Part shown: positions 1 through 5,848 of the stretch, in pieces
Position numbering within the stretch: position 1 is the stretch's first letter
Layout: each line of letters begins with the position of its first letter
Source: JAWLGW01 sp964569055
GTDB taxonomy: Bacteria; Planctomycetota; J058
Direction of reading: 5' to 3'
Length of the DNA: 6,307 bases
Assembly: GCA_964569055.1 (NCBI GenBank)
Contig: CAZMSZ010000417.1
Coordinates: forward strand, 1 to 6,307
Notes under the pieces: model-generated
What the model was told of the DNA's origin: nothing
Database searches by the model: none
What the model saw: only the letters and a program-made list of their open reading frames with translations
Translations under genes and position numbers: made by a program

Positions 1-10
1 GCGCCGCGGC

Positions 11-130
11 GCCCGAAGCGGCGCTGCTCCTTGGCGAGAAGGCGCTTCGTAGGGCGAGAGGGGCTTCGGGCCCAGTGCCCGGTGTCGCTGTCGCTGGTGT
101 GCCGGCTGGTCGGATCAGCGAAGCTCATTT
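11..130. repeat. Direct repeat, copy A (imperfect)
   Basis: This is the first copy of a diverged direct repeat. It begins with an 18-base block (11-28, GCCCGAAGCGGCGCTGCT), then GGGCTTCGGGCCC (61-73), GTCGCTGTCGCTG (84-96), and ends with AAGCTCATTT (121-130). The same four blocks recur in the same order in copy B, with different spacing in between. Positions 11-19 and 63-71 (GCCCGAAGC and GCTTCGGGC) are a perfect 9-bp inverted repeat enclosing 43 bases, so a single strand could fold into a long-loop hairpin. It is close to the left edge and more copies may lie outside. Confidence 0.8.
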
Positions 131-161
131 GGTGCGCCGCCGCGGCGACGCGGCTGTTCTG

Positions 162-194
162 GCGTGAGGTGCCACGTATTGGCATGAGGGACGC
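162..194. other. Small palindrome between the two repeat copies
   Basis: TGCCA (170-174) and TGGCA (180-184) form a perfect 5-bp stem around CGTAT. An outer pair, GCGT (162-165) and ACGC (191-194), can extend it with unpaired bases between. The segment is less GC-rich than its surroundings. It could be the loop of a structured RNA, a dyad for a DNA-binding protein, or part of a mobile repeat. None of these can be decided from the window. Confidence 0.4.
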
Positions 195-197
195 GTC

Positions 198-307
198 GCC
201 CGAAGCGGCGCTGCTGTTCGGCGCGCTCTGTCGTGCGAGACGGGCTTCGGGCCCGGCGCGCGGGGTCGCTGTCGCTGCTGCGCTCGTCGGGCCAGCCAAG
301 CTCATTT
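198..307. repeat. Direct repeat, copy B (imperfect)
   Basis: This is the second copy of the repeat, with the conserved blocks at 198-215, 242-254, 265-277 and 298-307. Offsets from copy A change from 187 to 181 to 177 bases, so the blocks are kept while the segments between them have gained and lost bases. The 9-bp inverted repeat is preserved at 198-206 and 244-252. Just after copy B (308-374) the DNA is C-rich and featureless up to the stop codon of the PDZ gene. Confidence 0.8.
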
Positions 308-374
308 CGCGACAGCTCCCCCCCAGGCTCCCCGGCGCGCCTGTGCGTGTGAACTCCGGACGAGCGGGTCGGGC

Positions 375-2669
375 TCAGTCGGCCTCGCCGCTCGCGCCCT
401 CGCCCCTCCGGTGCATGGTGGGAGGCGCGGCCTCCTCCTCGGGCTCCTCCGCGCCGGCCGGCGGGAGGTCGACCTTCGCGATCCGGCCGCGGTGCATGCG
501 CTTGATCGAGAGGCGCAGCTCGCCGCCCGGCGCGAGCAGGCGTTCGAGGTCCTTCACGGTCTGGACCGGCTCGTCGTTGACGTGGGTGATCAGCTCGTAG
601 GGCTTGATCCCCGCGATCGAGGCCTTGCTGCCCATGGTGACCTTGGCGATCACCACCCCGGGCTCGTCGGGCGTCCGCTGCAGGTAGCGGCGCACCTCGT
701 AGGTCATGTCCGCCGCGGTCAGCCCGAGCGCCTTCGCCTCGTGGCGCGGGGCGCTGTGGAAGTGGTGCGGGCCGGCCTCGATCGTCATGTCGAGCGCCAG
801 GACGTCGCCCGCGCGCGCCACCTCGGCCACGAACTTGGTGCCGAAGCCGATGTCGGTGAGCGAGCGGGTGAGGCTGGTCTCGACGGGGGGCCACGGCGCG
901 GGGATCTGGTCGAAGTACTGCTCGGGCACCTGGTCGAGCTGGTCCCAGGGGAAGGCGCCCATGAAGGCGCTCGGGTCGTGGTCCATGCGGACCTCGAGCG
1001 GCTTGGGCTGGCCCTCGACCTGCAGGCGGAGCAGGACATCGCCCATTTGGATCCCGACCCGCTCGGCCGGCGAGCCTTCGTAGACGTACACCACCAGCGC
1101 GCCCTGCGCCCCGTTCTGGGTCAGGTGCGCCACGCCGTTGGCGCGGGCCAGGTCGGCGTCGAGCTGCTGCAGCTCCACCCCCAGCCAGGCCAGCTTGTCC
1201 TCCTCGCCCTCGGCGACGGGGACGTTGTTGGGGTCGAGGTGCTCCTCGAGCTCGGCGAGCACGCGCGCGAGCGCCGACGCCGGGGTGGCCTTCACGTCGG
1301 GGTTGGACCAGCGCTCGCGCACCGTGACCGGCTGCCGGCGGGCGAGCGGCAGCGCCACGAGCTCGCCCTCGAGCGTGAAGGTGAACACGCCCTGCCGCCC
1401 GCCCTGCTGGCTGCGGTAGTCCTGCTGGCGGTAGGCGGTCGCCTCGGGCACGCCCGGGTGGAGCAGCTCGCCGCGCCCCTCCTCGAGCTGCGTGAACCAC
1501 GTGCGGCCGAGGTGCACCACGCGCTCCTCCCCCTGGACCAGCACCTCGGCGAAGGTCAGGAGCGTGTCGCGCAGCAGCCGGACGTCACCGCCGGCCAGCT
1601 TGGCGGGCGTGGGGAGCGGGGCCGCGCTCGAGACCACCAGCGCGCCGTAGTCCTTCAGGCTGCCCGCGAACGCGCCCTCGAGCGGCTCGGCCGCGCCCGG
1701 CACGAACAGGTCCACCCGCTCCAGCCGGGCGGTCTGCTTGGGCTCGAGGTCGGCGAGCACCAGCGCGCGACGCTCCCCCACGACCACGGCCACCCCGTTC
1801 CACTCGGTCAGCTCGTCCTCGTCGCCGCGGCCCATCATCATCATGCGCTGCATGGCTCCGCGCGCCTTGGGGCTGCGGAACGTGAGCCGCGCCCGGAGCA
1901 GGGCCGCCGCGCCGCCCGCCTCGAGGCGCTGCAGCGAGCCGGCGAGCGCGGCGGCGTCGACCTGCGGCCAGGCCGTGGGGCTGCCCCGCCAGTCGCGCTC
2001 GAGGTGCAGCTCGCCCGTGAAGCAGGCGCCGACCCCCTGCCCGTCCGCGCCCACGATCACCGCGTCGGCGCCGATCTCGACCGCGCGCTCGCCGGTGTCC
2101 GCCGCCCAGATCGCGCCGCCCAGCGGGAACACGCGCGTGAGCCAGGCCCAGGGGCCCTTGTCGTAGGCGACCACCCAGTGGGGCCCCGCGACCGGCCCCT
2201 CGGCGAAGGAGAGGGGCTTGGTGCCCGCGAGCGGCTGCTCGAGGCGGAGGAACACCGCGTTCTGTCGCCGAGCGTAGCCGACCGCCGTGGCGGCCACCGA
2301 GGCCTCGCCGAAGTGGATCCGGATCGACTCCAAGAACCGCTCGGGCACCATGAGGTCGGCGGTCACGAGCAGGTCGGGCGCGAGCAGGTAGCCGTCGCCC
2401 CACACCGGACGGGCCTGGTCGATCGCCTGGCGGATCCGCCCGTCGACCCAGTTGGCGTAGCGGCCCGACATGGAGCGGGGCTGCTCGCCGCCGAGCACGC
2501 GGTAGCGGTACTCGATCTTGACCAGCGAGGGGGCGATCCGCTCCGCGACCTTGACCGCCGCGGCGGGGCCGGCGTCGGGCGCGGCCGCGGGGGCGTCCTG
2601 CGCCCCCGCCACGGCCGGCAGCAGGGCGCAGAGCAGCGCGGACAGCGCGAATCGGGGCATGTGCTTCAT
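375..2669 (-). CDS. Exported PDZ protein with degenerate trypsin-like domains (inactive HtrA relative)
   Basis: This large exported protein (764 residues) looks like an HtrA-type scaffold without protease activity. A signal peptide ends at about AGA|QD (residue 23), the same QDA mature start as its upstream neighbour, followed by an Ala/Pro linker. Residues 40-225 resemble the trypsin-like fold: the His strand reads GDGYLLAPDLLVTADLMV (91-108) with Leu106 where His should be, RRQNAVFLRLE (134-144) has Asn137 where Asp is expected, and no GNSGGP motif exists. A second similar stretch at about 290-440 (VAVVVGERRALVLADL, then LKDYGALVV) may be another degenerate copy. PDZ-like domains follow at about 492-560 (GSPAERVGIQMGDVLL core) and 605-730 (GSKASIAGIKPYELITHVNDEPV core), the second with a His-rich insertion (635-643). 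The tail is acidic and disordered. The ATG at 2669 has GGAG seven bases ahead; Met4 is an alternative start. It lies 22 bases after the active protease, suggesting a regulatory, adaptor or substrate-binding role. This role is inferred. Confidence 0.88.
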   Translation of the reverse strand: MKHMPRFALSALLCALLPAVAGAQDAPAAAPDAGPAAAVKVAERIAPSLVKIEYRYRVLGGEQPRSMSGRYANWVDGRIRQAIDQARPVWGDGYLLAPDLLVTADLMVPERFLESIRIHFGEASVAATAVGYARRQNAVFLRLEQPLAGTKPLSFAEGPVAGPHWVVAYDKGPWAWLTRVFPLGGAIWAADTGERAVEIGADAVIVGADGQGVGACFTGELHLERDWRGSPTAWPQVDAAALAGSLQRLEAGGAAALLRARLTFRSPKARGAMQRMMMMGRGDEDELTEWNGVAVVVGERRALVLADLEPKQTARLERVDLFVPGAAEPLEGAFAGSLKDYGALVVSSAAPLPTPAKLAGGDVRLLRDTLLTFAEVLVQGEERVVHLGRTWFTQLEEGRGELLHPGVPEATAYRQQDYRSQQGGRQGVFTFTLEGELVALPLARRQPVTVRERWSNPDVKATPASALARVLAELEEHLDPNNVPVAEGEEDKLAWLGVELQQLDADLARANGVAHLTQNGAQGALVVYVYEGSPAERVGIQMGDVLLRLQVEGQPKPLEVRMDHDPSAFMGAFPWDQLDQVPEQYFDQIPAPWPPVETSLTRSLTDIGFGTKFVAEVARAGDVLALDMTIEAGPHHFHSAPRHEAKALGLTAADMTYEVRRYLQRTPDEPGVVIAKVTMGSKASIAGIKPYELITHVNDEPVQTVKDLERLLAPGGELRLSIKRMHRGRIAKVDLPPAGAEEPEEEAAPPTMHRRGEGASGEAD

Positions 2670-2691
2670 GAGTCGCTCCAGGCGCTCGGGC

Positions 2692-4053
2692 TCAGTCGTT
2701 GGAGTAGTCGCGCGAGATGTCGAGCACGTGCTGGCGCATGAGGCCCCGGCGCAGCACGCCCAGCACCAGGCGCGGCTTGGTGCTGTGGTTCTCCAGGCTG
2801 GCCTTGTGGATCGCCGCGAGCTCCTCGAGCGTCGTGACCGGCTTGCCGTCCACCTGGAAGATGATGTCCCCCTGCTGCAGGCCGGCGCGCTGGCCGTTGC
2901 CGGGGTACTTGACCCCGAACACGAACACGCCCTCGCGCCGGTAGAAGTAGAGGTCGGGGTTGTCGAACTGGTTGATCGCCTTGACGGTCACGTCCCAGCG
3001 CGGGCAGTCGAGCTCGTCGCCCTCGACCTGCCCCTTCTCGCGCGGGACGAGCTCCACCCTGAGGGTGTCGCCGTCGCGCTGCACCTCGAACGTGACCGGT
3101 TCGCCGCGCGGCAGGAGCCCGAGGGCCCGGCGCACGTGGGGGAGGTCCTCCTCGGACAGCGCGGTGAGCGGCTGGCCGGCCACGCTCAGCAGCCGGTCGC
3201 GCGGGCGCAGGCCCGCCTTGCGGGCGGGGCTGCCGGGGTCGGTCTCGGCCACGATCACGCCGCGATCGCCATCGAAGTAGACGTTGCGGTTGAAGTCGCG
3301 CAGCGGCTGGAGCTGGAGGCCCGTCCAGCTCCAGGCGATCGCGCCCTTGCGCAGGTGGGGCAGGAGGAGCTGCACCGTCTCGGACGGGATCGCGAACCCC
3401 ATGTCGCCGCCGCCGCGCGTGTTGACGCCGATCACCCGCCCCTCGGTGTCGACCAGCGGGCCCCCCGAGTTGCCGGGGTTGATCGAGGCGTCGGTCTGCA
3501 GCCAGTGGCTGTACTCGCTCGCCTCGGGCAGGTAGCGCGTGGTGCAGCTGATGATCCCGATCGAGACCGAGCGGTTGAGGCCCCACGGCGCGCCCATGGC
3601 CATGACGAAGTCACCCTCGGTGAGCTTGGCCGAGTCGCCGAAGGAGGCCCACGGCAGCGGCGCGCTCCCCTCGGGCAGCTCGAGCTGCAGGATCGCGAGG
3701 TCGGTCGGCTTGTCGCTGCCCACGACCTTGGCCGCGAGCGCGGTCCCGTCGGCGAGCTGGCAGCGCACCTCGATCGCCTTGTCGATCACGTGCCAGTTGG
3801 TGAGCACCTCGCCCTTGGGGTCGAGGATCACGCCGCTCCCCGAGACCTCCTGGCTCTGCCGCTTGCCCTCCTCGTGCGACTCGCGGACGCACTTGATGAA
3901 CACCACGGCGGGGAACACCTTCGCCTTGGCCTCGCGCACGACCCGGCGGAAGTCCGCCTGCAAGGCGTCCTGCGCGCGCGCCGGCGCGGCCAGCAGGGCC
4001 AGCGGCGCGAGCAGCGTCAGGGCGAGGGACGAGGGGCGCGGACGAGCGGTCAT
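2692..4053 (-). CDS. S1C (HtrA/Deg-type) serine endoprotease with two PDZ domains
   Basis: This 453-residue periplasmic protease/chaperone of the HtrA family degrades or holds misfolded envelope proteins. A signal peptide ends at about ARA|QD (residue 27). The trypsin-like domain (about 35-235) carries the full triad: His88 in TNWHV, Asp118 in PTDLA, and Ser196 in NPGNSGGPL. SGSGVILDP precedes the His strand and MGFAIPS (218-224) closes the domain, as in typical HtrA proteins. PDZ1 covers about 243-335 (RGVIVAETDPGSPARKAGLRPRD core) and PDZ2 about 372-445 (AGLQQGDIIFQVDGKPV core). Total length is close to the usual two-PDZ DegP/DegQ size, with a short LA-like loop (residues 55-70). The ATG at 4053 has AGGAGG seven bases upstream. 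The stop is 22 bases before the next gene, an enlarged relative lacking the triad, so the two are very likely co-expressed. Residues 340-370, between the PDZ domains, include CPRWDV and are not typical linker. The DegP, DegQ or DegS subtype cannot be fixed from sequence alone. Confidence 0.95.
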   Translation of the reverse strand: MTARPRPSSLALTLLAPLALLAAPARAQDALQADFRRVVREAKAKVFPAVVFIKCVRESHEEGKRQSQEVSGSGVILDPKGEVLTNWHVIDKAIEVRCQLADGTALAAKVVGSDKPTDLAILQLELPEGSAPLPWASFGDSAKLTEGDFVMAMGAPWGLNRSVSIGIISCTTRYLPEASEYSHWLQTDASINPGNSGGPLVDTEGRVIGVNTRGGGDMGFAIPSETVQLLLPHLRKGAIAWSWTGLQLQPLRDFNRNVYFDGDRGVIVAETDPGSPARKAGLRPRDRLLSVAGQPLTALSEEDLPHVRRALGLLPRGEPVTFEVQRDGDTLRVELVPREKGQVEGDELDCPRWDVTVKAINQFDNPDLYFYRREGVFVFGVKYPGNGQRAGLQQGDIIFQVDGKPVTTLEELAAIHKASLENHSTKPRLVLGVLRRGLMRQHVLDISRDYSND

Positions 4054-4060
4054 GACGGGG

Positions 4061-4066
4061 CCTCCT
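4061..4066 (-). promoter_or_regulatory. Ribosome binding site of the HtrA-type protease gene
   Basis: On the minus strand this is a consensus AGGAGG lying seven bases before the ATG at 4053. It fixes the start and predicts strong translation of the protease, compared with the weaker GGAG ahead of the downstream partner gene. Confidence 0.75.
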
Positions 4067-4108
4067 GAGCGGGGCCCGATCAGACCCGACCCGAGCGACC
4101 TGCGCCAC

Positions 4109-4133
4109 CCCCGCCCGGCCGGGGGAGGCGGGG
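4109..4133 (-). terminator. Strong GC hairpin before the HtrA-type gene (possible terminator or attenuator)
   Basis: Immediately after the stop codon of the zinc-finger gene, CCCCGCC and GGCGGGG (4127-4133 and 4109-4115) form a perfect 7-bp all-GC stem around an 11-base loop. No T-run follows, so Rho-independent termination is uncertain. It lies in the 80-base gap ahead of the protease gene and may separate the two transcription units or tune read-through. Confidence 0.35.
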
Positions 4134-4946
4134 TCAGTCGGGATCGAGCAGCACCAGCAAGCCGTCGTCGAACTCGAGCACGTACGGCCCGCCGCTCCCC
4201 GCGCCGTGCACGTAGACCCGCGCGCGGTCACGCCAGCGAAGCCACAGCGGCGTGAAGAAGTGCCCGACGTCGAGCCGCGCTGCCTCCCAGCCGTCGCCCG
4301 CGTCGGACCTCAGATCGACCAGGGTCCGCTTGTCCTTGCCCGAGCCCTCGGTATAGACCCGCAGCCGCATGGGCGTCACGAGCCCGTCGTCGAGCAGCTC
4401 GCCGACCCGGCGCCAGAGGTCGGGGACCCGCGCGAGCCACCGGCCCGACAGGGCGCTGAACGTGCCGCCCATCATGCAGAAGCCGATCAGCGCGAGGACC
4501 TGTCCGACCATGGTGCGCCGACTGCTCCTGGTCTTCTCGAGGACGGTCCAGACGTCGGCCGGGTGGGTCACCCCCCACACGACCACCGCCAGGAACGCGA
4601 CGAGAAGGGCCGCGGCGCAGGCCGACTTGATCACTATGCGGGCATAGGGCCCGATCCTGCCGAGCAGCCCCGGCGGGCTGCGCGTGACGCGCCCGTGCCA
4701 GCGGCGCCCCTCGCCGCGTCGCCGCCGGCCGCGGCGCTCCTCGCGCGGCTCCCTCGCCAGGAGCGGGCGGCTCCGAGCGCTCTGGCAACCCAGGGTCGGG
4801 CAGCCCCCCAGCTCGTCCCGGCAAGCGTCGTGCGTGAGCGCGCCGCAGCCCTCGCACGCGACCCGCTCGCCCTCCGCGATCGTCTCCCGGCAATACGCGC
4901 AGCGCGCGCGGTCGGAGCGGCGGCCTACGAGGCGGACCTTGCCCAC
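4134..4946 (-). CDS. Membrane protein with N-terminal prokaryotic RING-like zinc finger
   Basis: This 270-residue protein has three parts. Residues 16-54 form a zinc-binding module with spacing C16-x2-C19-x11-C31-x2-C34-x4-H39-x2-C42-x6-C49-x4-C54, a C4HC3 pattern. It matches the layout of the prokaryotic RING finger family 1 type and probably binds two zinc ions. An Arg-rich stretch (about 65-87) precedes two hydrophobic segments at about 105-126 and 147-167, which look like membrane helices and, by the positive-inside rule, place both ends in the cytoplasm. Residues 170-270 are a soluble, probably beta-rich tail that I do not recognise, ending in an acidic stretch. The start is GTG at 4946, 12 bases after the DUF4198 stop, with AGGGG as a modest ribosome site; no better start precedes the zinc finger. 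RING-type folds in eukaryotes act in ubiquitin transfer, but no E2 or ubiquitin-like gene is in the window, so a protein-protein or sensing role is equally possible. Confidence 0.85.
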   Translation of the reverse strand: MGKVRLVGRRSDRARCAYCRETIAEGERVACEGCGALTHDACRDELGGCPTLGCQSARSRPLLAREPREERRGRRRRGEGRRWHGRVTRSPPGLLGRIGPYARIVIKSACAAALLVAFLAVVVWGVTHPADVWTVLEKTRSSRRTMVGQVLALIGFCMMGGTFSALSGRWLARVPDLWRRVGELLDDGLVTPMRLRVYTEGSGKDKRTLVDLRSDAGDGWEAARLDVGHFFTPLWLRWRDRARVYVHGAGSGGPYVLEFDDGLLVLLDPD

Positions 4947-4958
4947 GACCCCTGCGGC

Positions 4959-5765
4959 TCAGTCGCCTTCCGGCGCGACCGTCGAGCGGTCGAACTCGGT
5001 GTCTCCCACGTAGACCCACAGCGCGGCGCGCCGGACCACGACCTGGCTCGCGCCCTGCTCGCCGGGGCCGCCGTCCGTGGCGGCCGCGATCAGCCACCAG
5101 CCCGCCTTGGGGAGCGTGACCGCGAACACGCCCGCGTCGTCGGTGAGCACGCCGAGGCGGTAGTTCGGCAGGTAGCCGCCCTCGTGGCGGAGCTTGCCTG
5201 GGGCGTACGTCTCGGCCTCGACGACCACCTCGGGCTGGGGCTGCCCGTCGCTGAGCACCTTCCCGCGGAACACGCTGCCGACCGGGATCGCGTAGGGGCG
5301 GGTGAGCGGCACGATCTCGAGCGGGTCCCCGACGACGCGGCGCCAGCCGACCTGCGCCCCGGTCTCGTGCTTCACGTGCAGCACGAGCTTGCTGTAGTCC
5401 ATGACCTTGCGCTGAGGCGGCTCGAAGAACAGCCCGCCGTGGATCGAGAACACGTAGTCGCCCGGCTTGTTGGGGGTGAAGCGCAGCCGCCAGCGGCGCG
5501 GCGCGTCCTCGGACGCGGGGACCTCCTCGAGCTTCTCGGCGAGGTTCACGAACCGCCGCTCGGGCGGGAACACGCCCACCCGCTCGGGCCGCTCGATCTC
5601 GTAGCGGTCGTTCCAGAAGGGGTGGCCGTTGGTGAGCTCGATCACCACCTCCTCGCCCGGCTCGACCATGGCCCGCTCGGTCAGGAGCATGGGGTAGTGC
5701 GCCCACACCACGCCCCCCAGCGCGAGCAGCGCGGCGGCGCTCAGCGTCACGATCCTCCGGCGCAT
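4959..5765 (-). CDS. Exported DUF4198 domain protein
   Basis: This predicted 268-residue secreted protein belongs to the DUF4198 group, whose members are often annotated as periplasmic components near nickel/cobalt uptake genes; the exact function is unknown. A signal peptide is clear: MRRR, a hydrophobic core at about residues 5-20, and probable cleavage at VVWA|HYPM, leaving His23 as the first mature residue. A beta-rich domain follows, with VEPGEEVVIELTNGHPF (34-50), a FTPNKPGDYVFSIHGG segment (96-111), and the C-terminal TDDAGVFAVTLPKAGWWLIAA segment (residues 208-228), typical of the family. The frame is open upstream to an ATG at 6203, but that extension would overlap the aminopeptidase in another frame. 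The ATG at 5765 has a GAGGAGG ribosome site 4-5 bases ahead and a signal peptide directly after it, so it is chosen. The stop is 12 bases before the zinc-finger gene, suggesting co-transcription. No ABC transporter genes are visible here to support a metal-uptake role. Confidence 0.87.
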   Translation of the reverse strand: MRRRIVTLSAAALLALGGVVWAHYPMLLTERAMVEPGEEVVIELTNGHPFWNDRYEIERPERVGVFPPERRFVNLAEKLEEVPASEDAPRRWRLRFTPNKPGDYVFSIHGGLFFEPPQRKVMDYSKLVLHVKHETGAQVGWRRVVGDPLEIVPLTRPYAIPVGSVFRGKVLSDGQPQPEVVVEAETYAPGKLRHEGGYLPNYRLGVLTDDAGVFAVTLPKAGWWLIAAATDGGPGEQGASQVVVRRAALWVYVGDTEFDRSTVAPEGD

Positions 5766-5769
5766 GCGG

Positions 5770-5776
5770 CCTCCTC
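5770..5776 (-). promoter_or_regulatory. Ribosome binding site deciding the start of the DUF4198 gene
   Basis: On the minus strand this reads GAGGAGG, with four bases (CCGC) before the ATG at 5765. It is a near-perfect match to the anti-Shine-Dalgarno pairing site. It is what rules out the longer upstream start at 6203. Confidence 0.75.
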
Positions 5777-5807
5777 TTCGGGTCGAGTGTAGCGCCGGAG
5801 CGCCCGG

Positions 5808-5829
5808 CTCGCCGCGCGCGCAGGGCGAG
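5808..5829 (-). terminator. GC hairpin between pepA and the DUF4198 gene (possible terminator)
   Basis: CTCGCC at 5808-5813 and GGCGAG at 5824-5829 form a perfect 6-bp stem around a 10-base GC-rich loop, in the 83-base gap after the pepA stop. There is no T-tract on the minus-strand side, so it is not a classical intrinsic terminator. It could be a processing or attenuation hairpin, or simply a chance structure in GC-rich DNA. Confidence 0.25.
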
Positions 5830-5848
5830 GGGCCGCCGGCGCGTCCGC

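Noticed and set aside
1..305. Minus-strand open frame starting at an ATG at 305 and running off the left edge (at least 101 codons) through both repeat copies
   Set aside because: The two repeat copies do not encode matching peptides in this frame because of internal indels, no good ribosome site is seen, and stop-free frames are common at this GC content. It is kept only as an alternative reading of the repeat.
1833..1844. ATG run encoding four consecutive Met in the inactive HtrA relative, as an internal start
   Set aside because: It lies well within a continuous domain structure and has no clear ribosome site; it is probably a short trinucleotide expansion in a loop.
2628..2669. Possible lipoprotein signal (Cys14) in the inactive HtrA relative
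   Set aside because: The residues before Cys14 are Ala-Leu-Leu; a lipobox needs a small residue directly before Cys, and a normal cleavage site AGA|QD lies nearby.
411..2741. A 776-codon open frame on the plus strand, opposite the inactive HtrA relative
   Set aside because: It is exactly antisense to a gene with signal peptide and PDZ domains. Its translation is Leu/Gly/Arg/His/Glu-rich with no recognisable domain, as expected for an opposite-strand shadow in high-GC DNA.
2518..4068. A 516-codon plus-strand open frame opposite the HtrA-type protease
   Set aside because: It is antisense to an unmistakable S1C protease, and its composition is biased and without motifs.
4206..5792. A 528-codon plus-strand open frame opposite the zinc-finger and DUF4198 genes
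   Set aside because: It spans two real minus-strand genes and the gap between them, and shows no domain or ribosome site.
5780..5800. TACACT-like -10 element upstream of the DUF4198 gene
   Set aside because: There is no convincing -35 element at the proper distance, and a single hexamer match is not enough.
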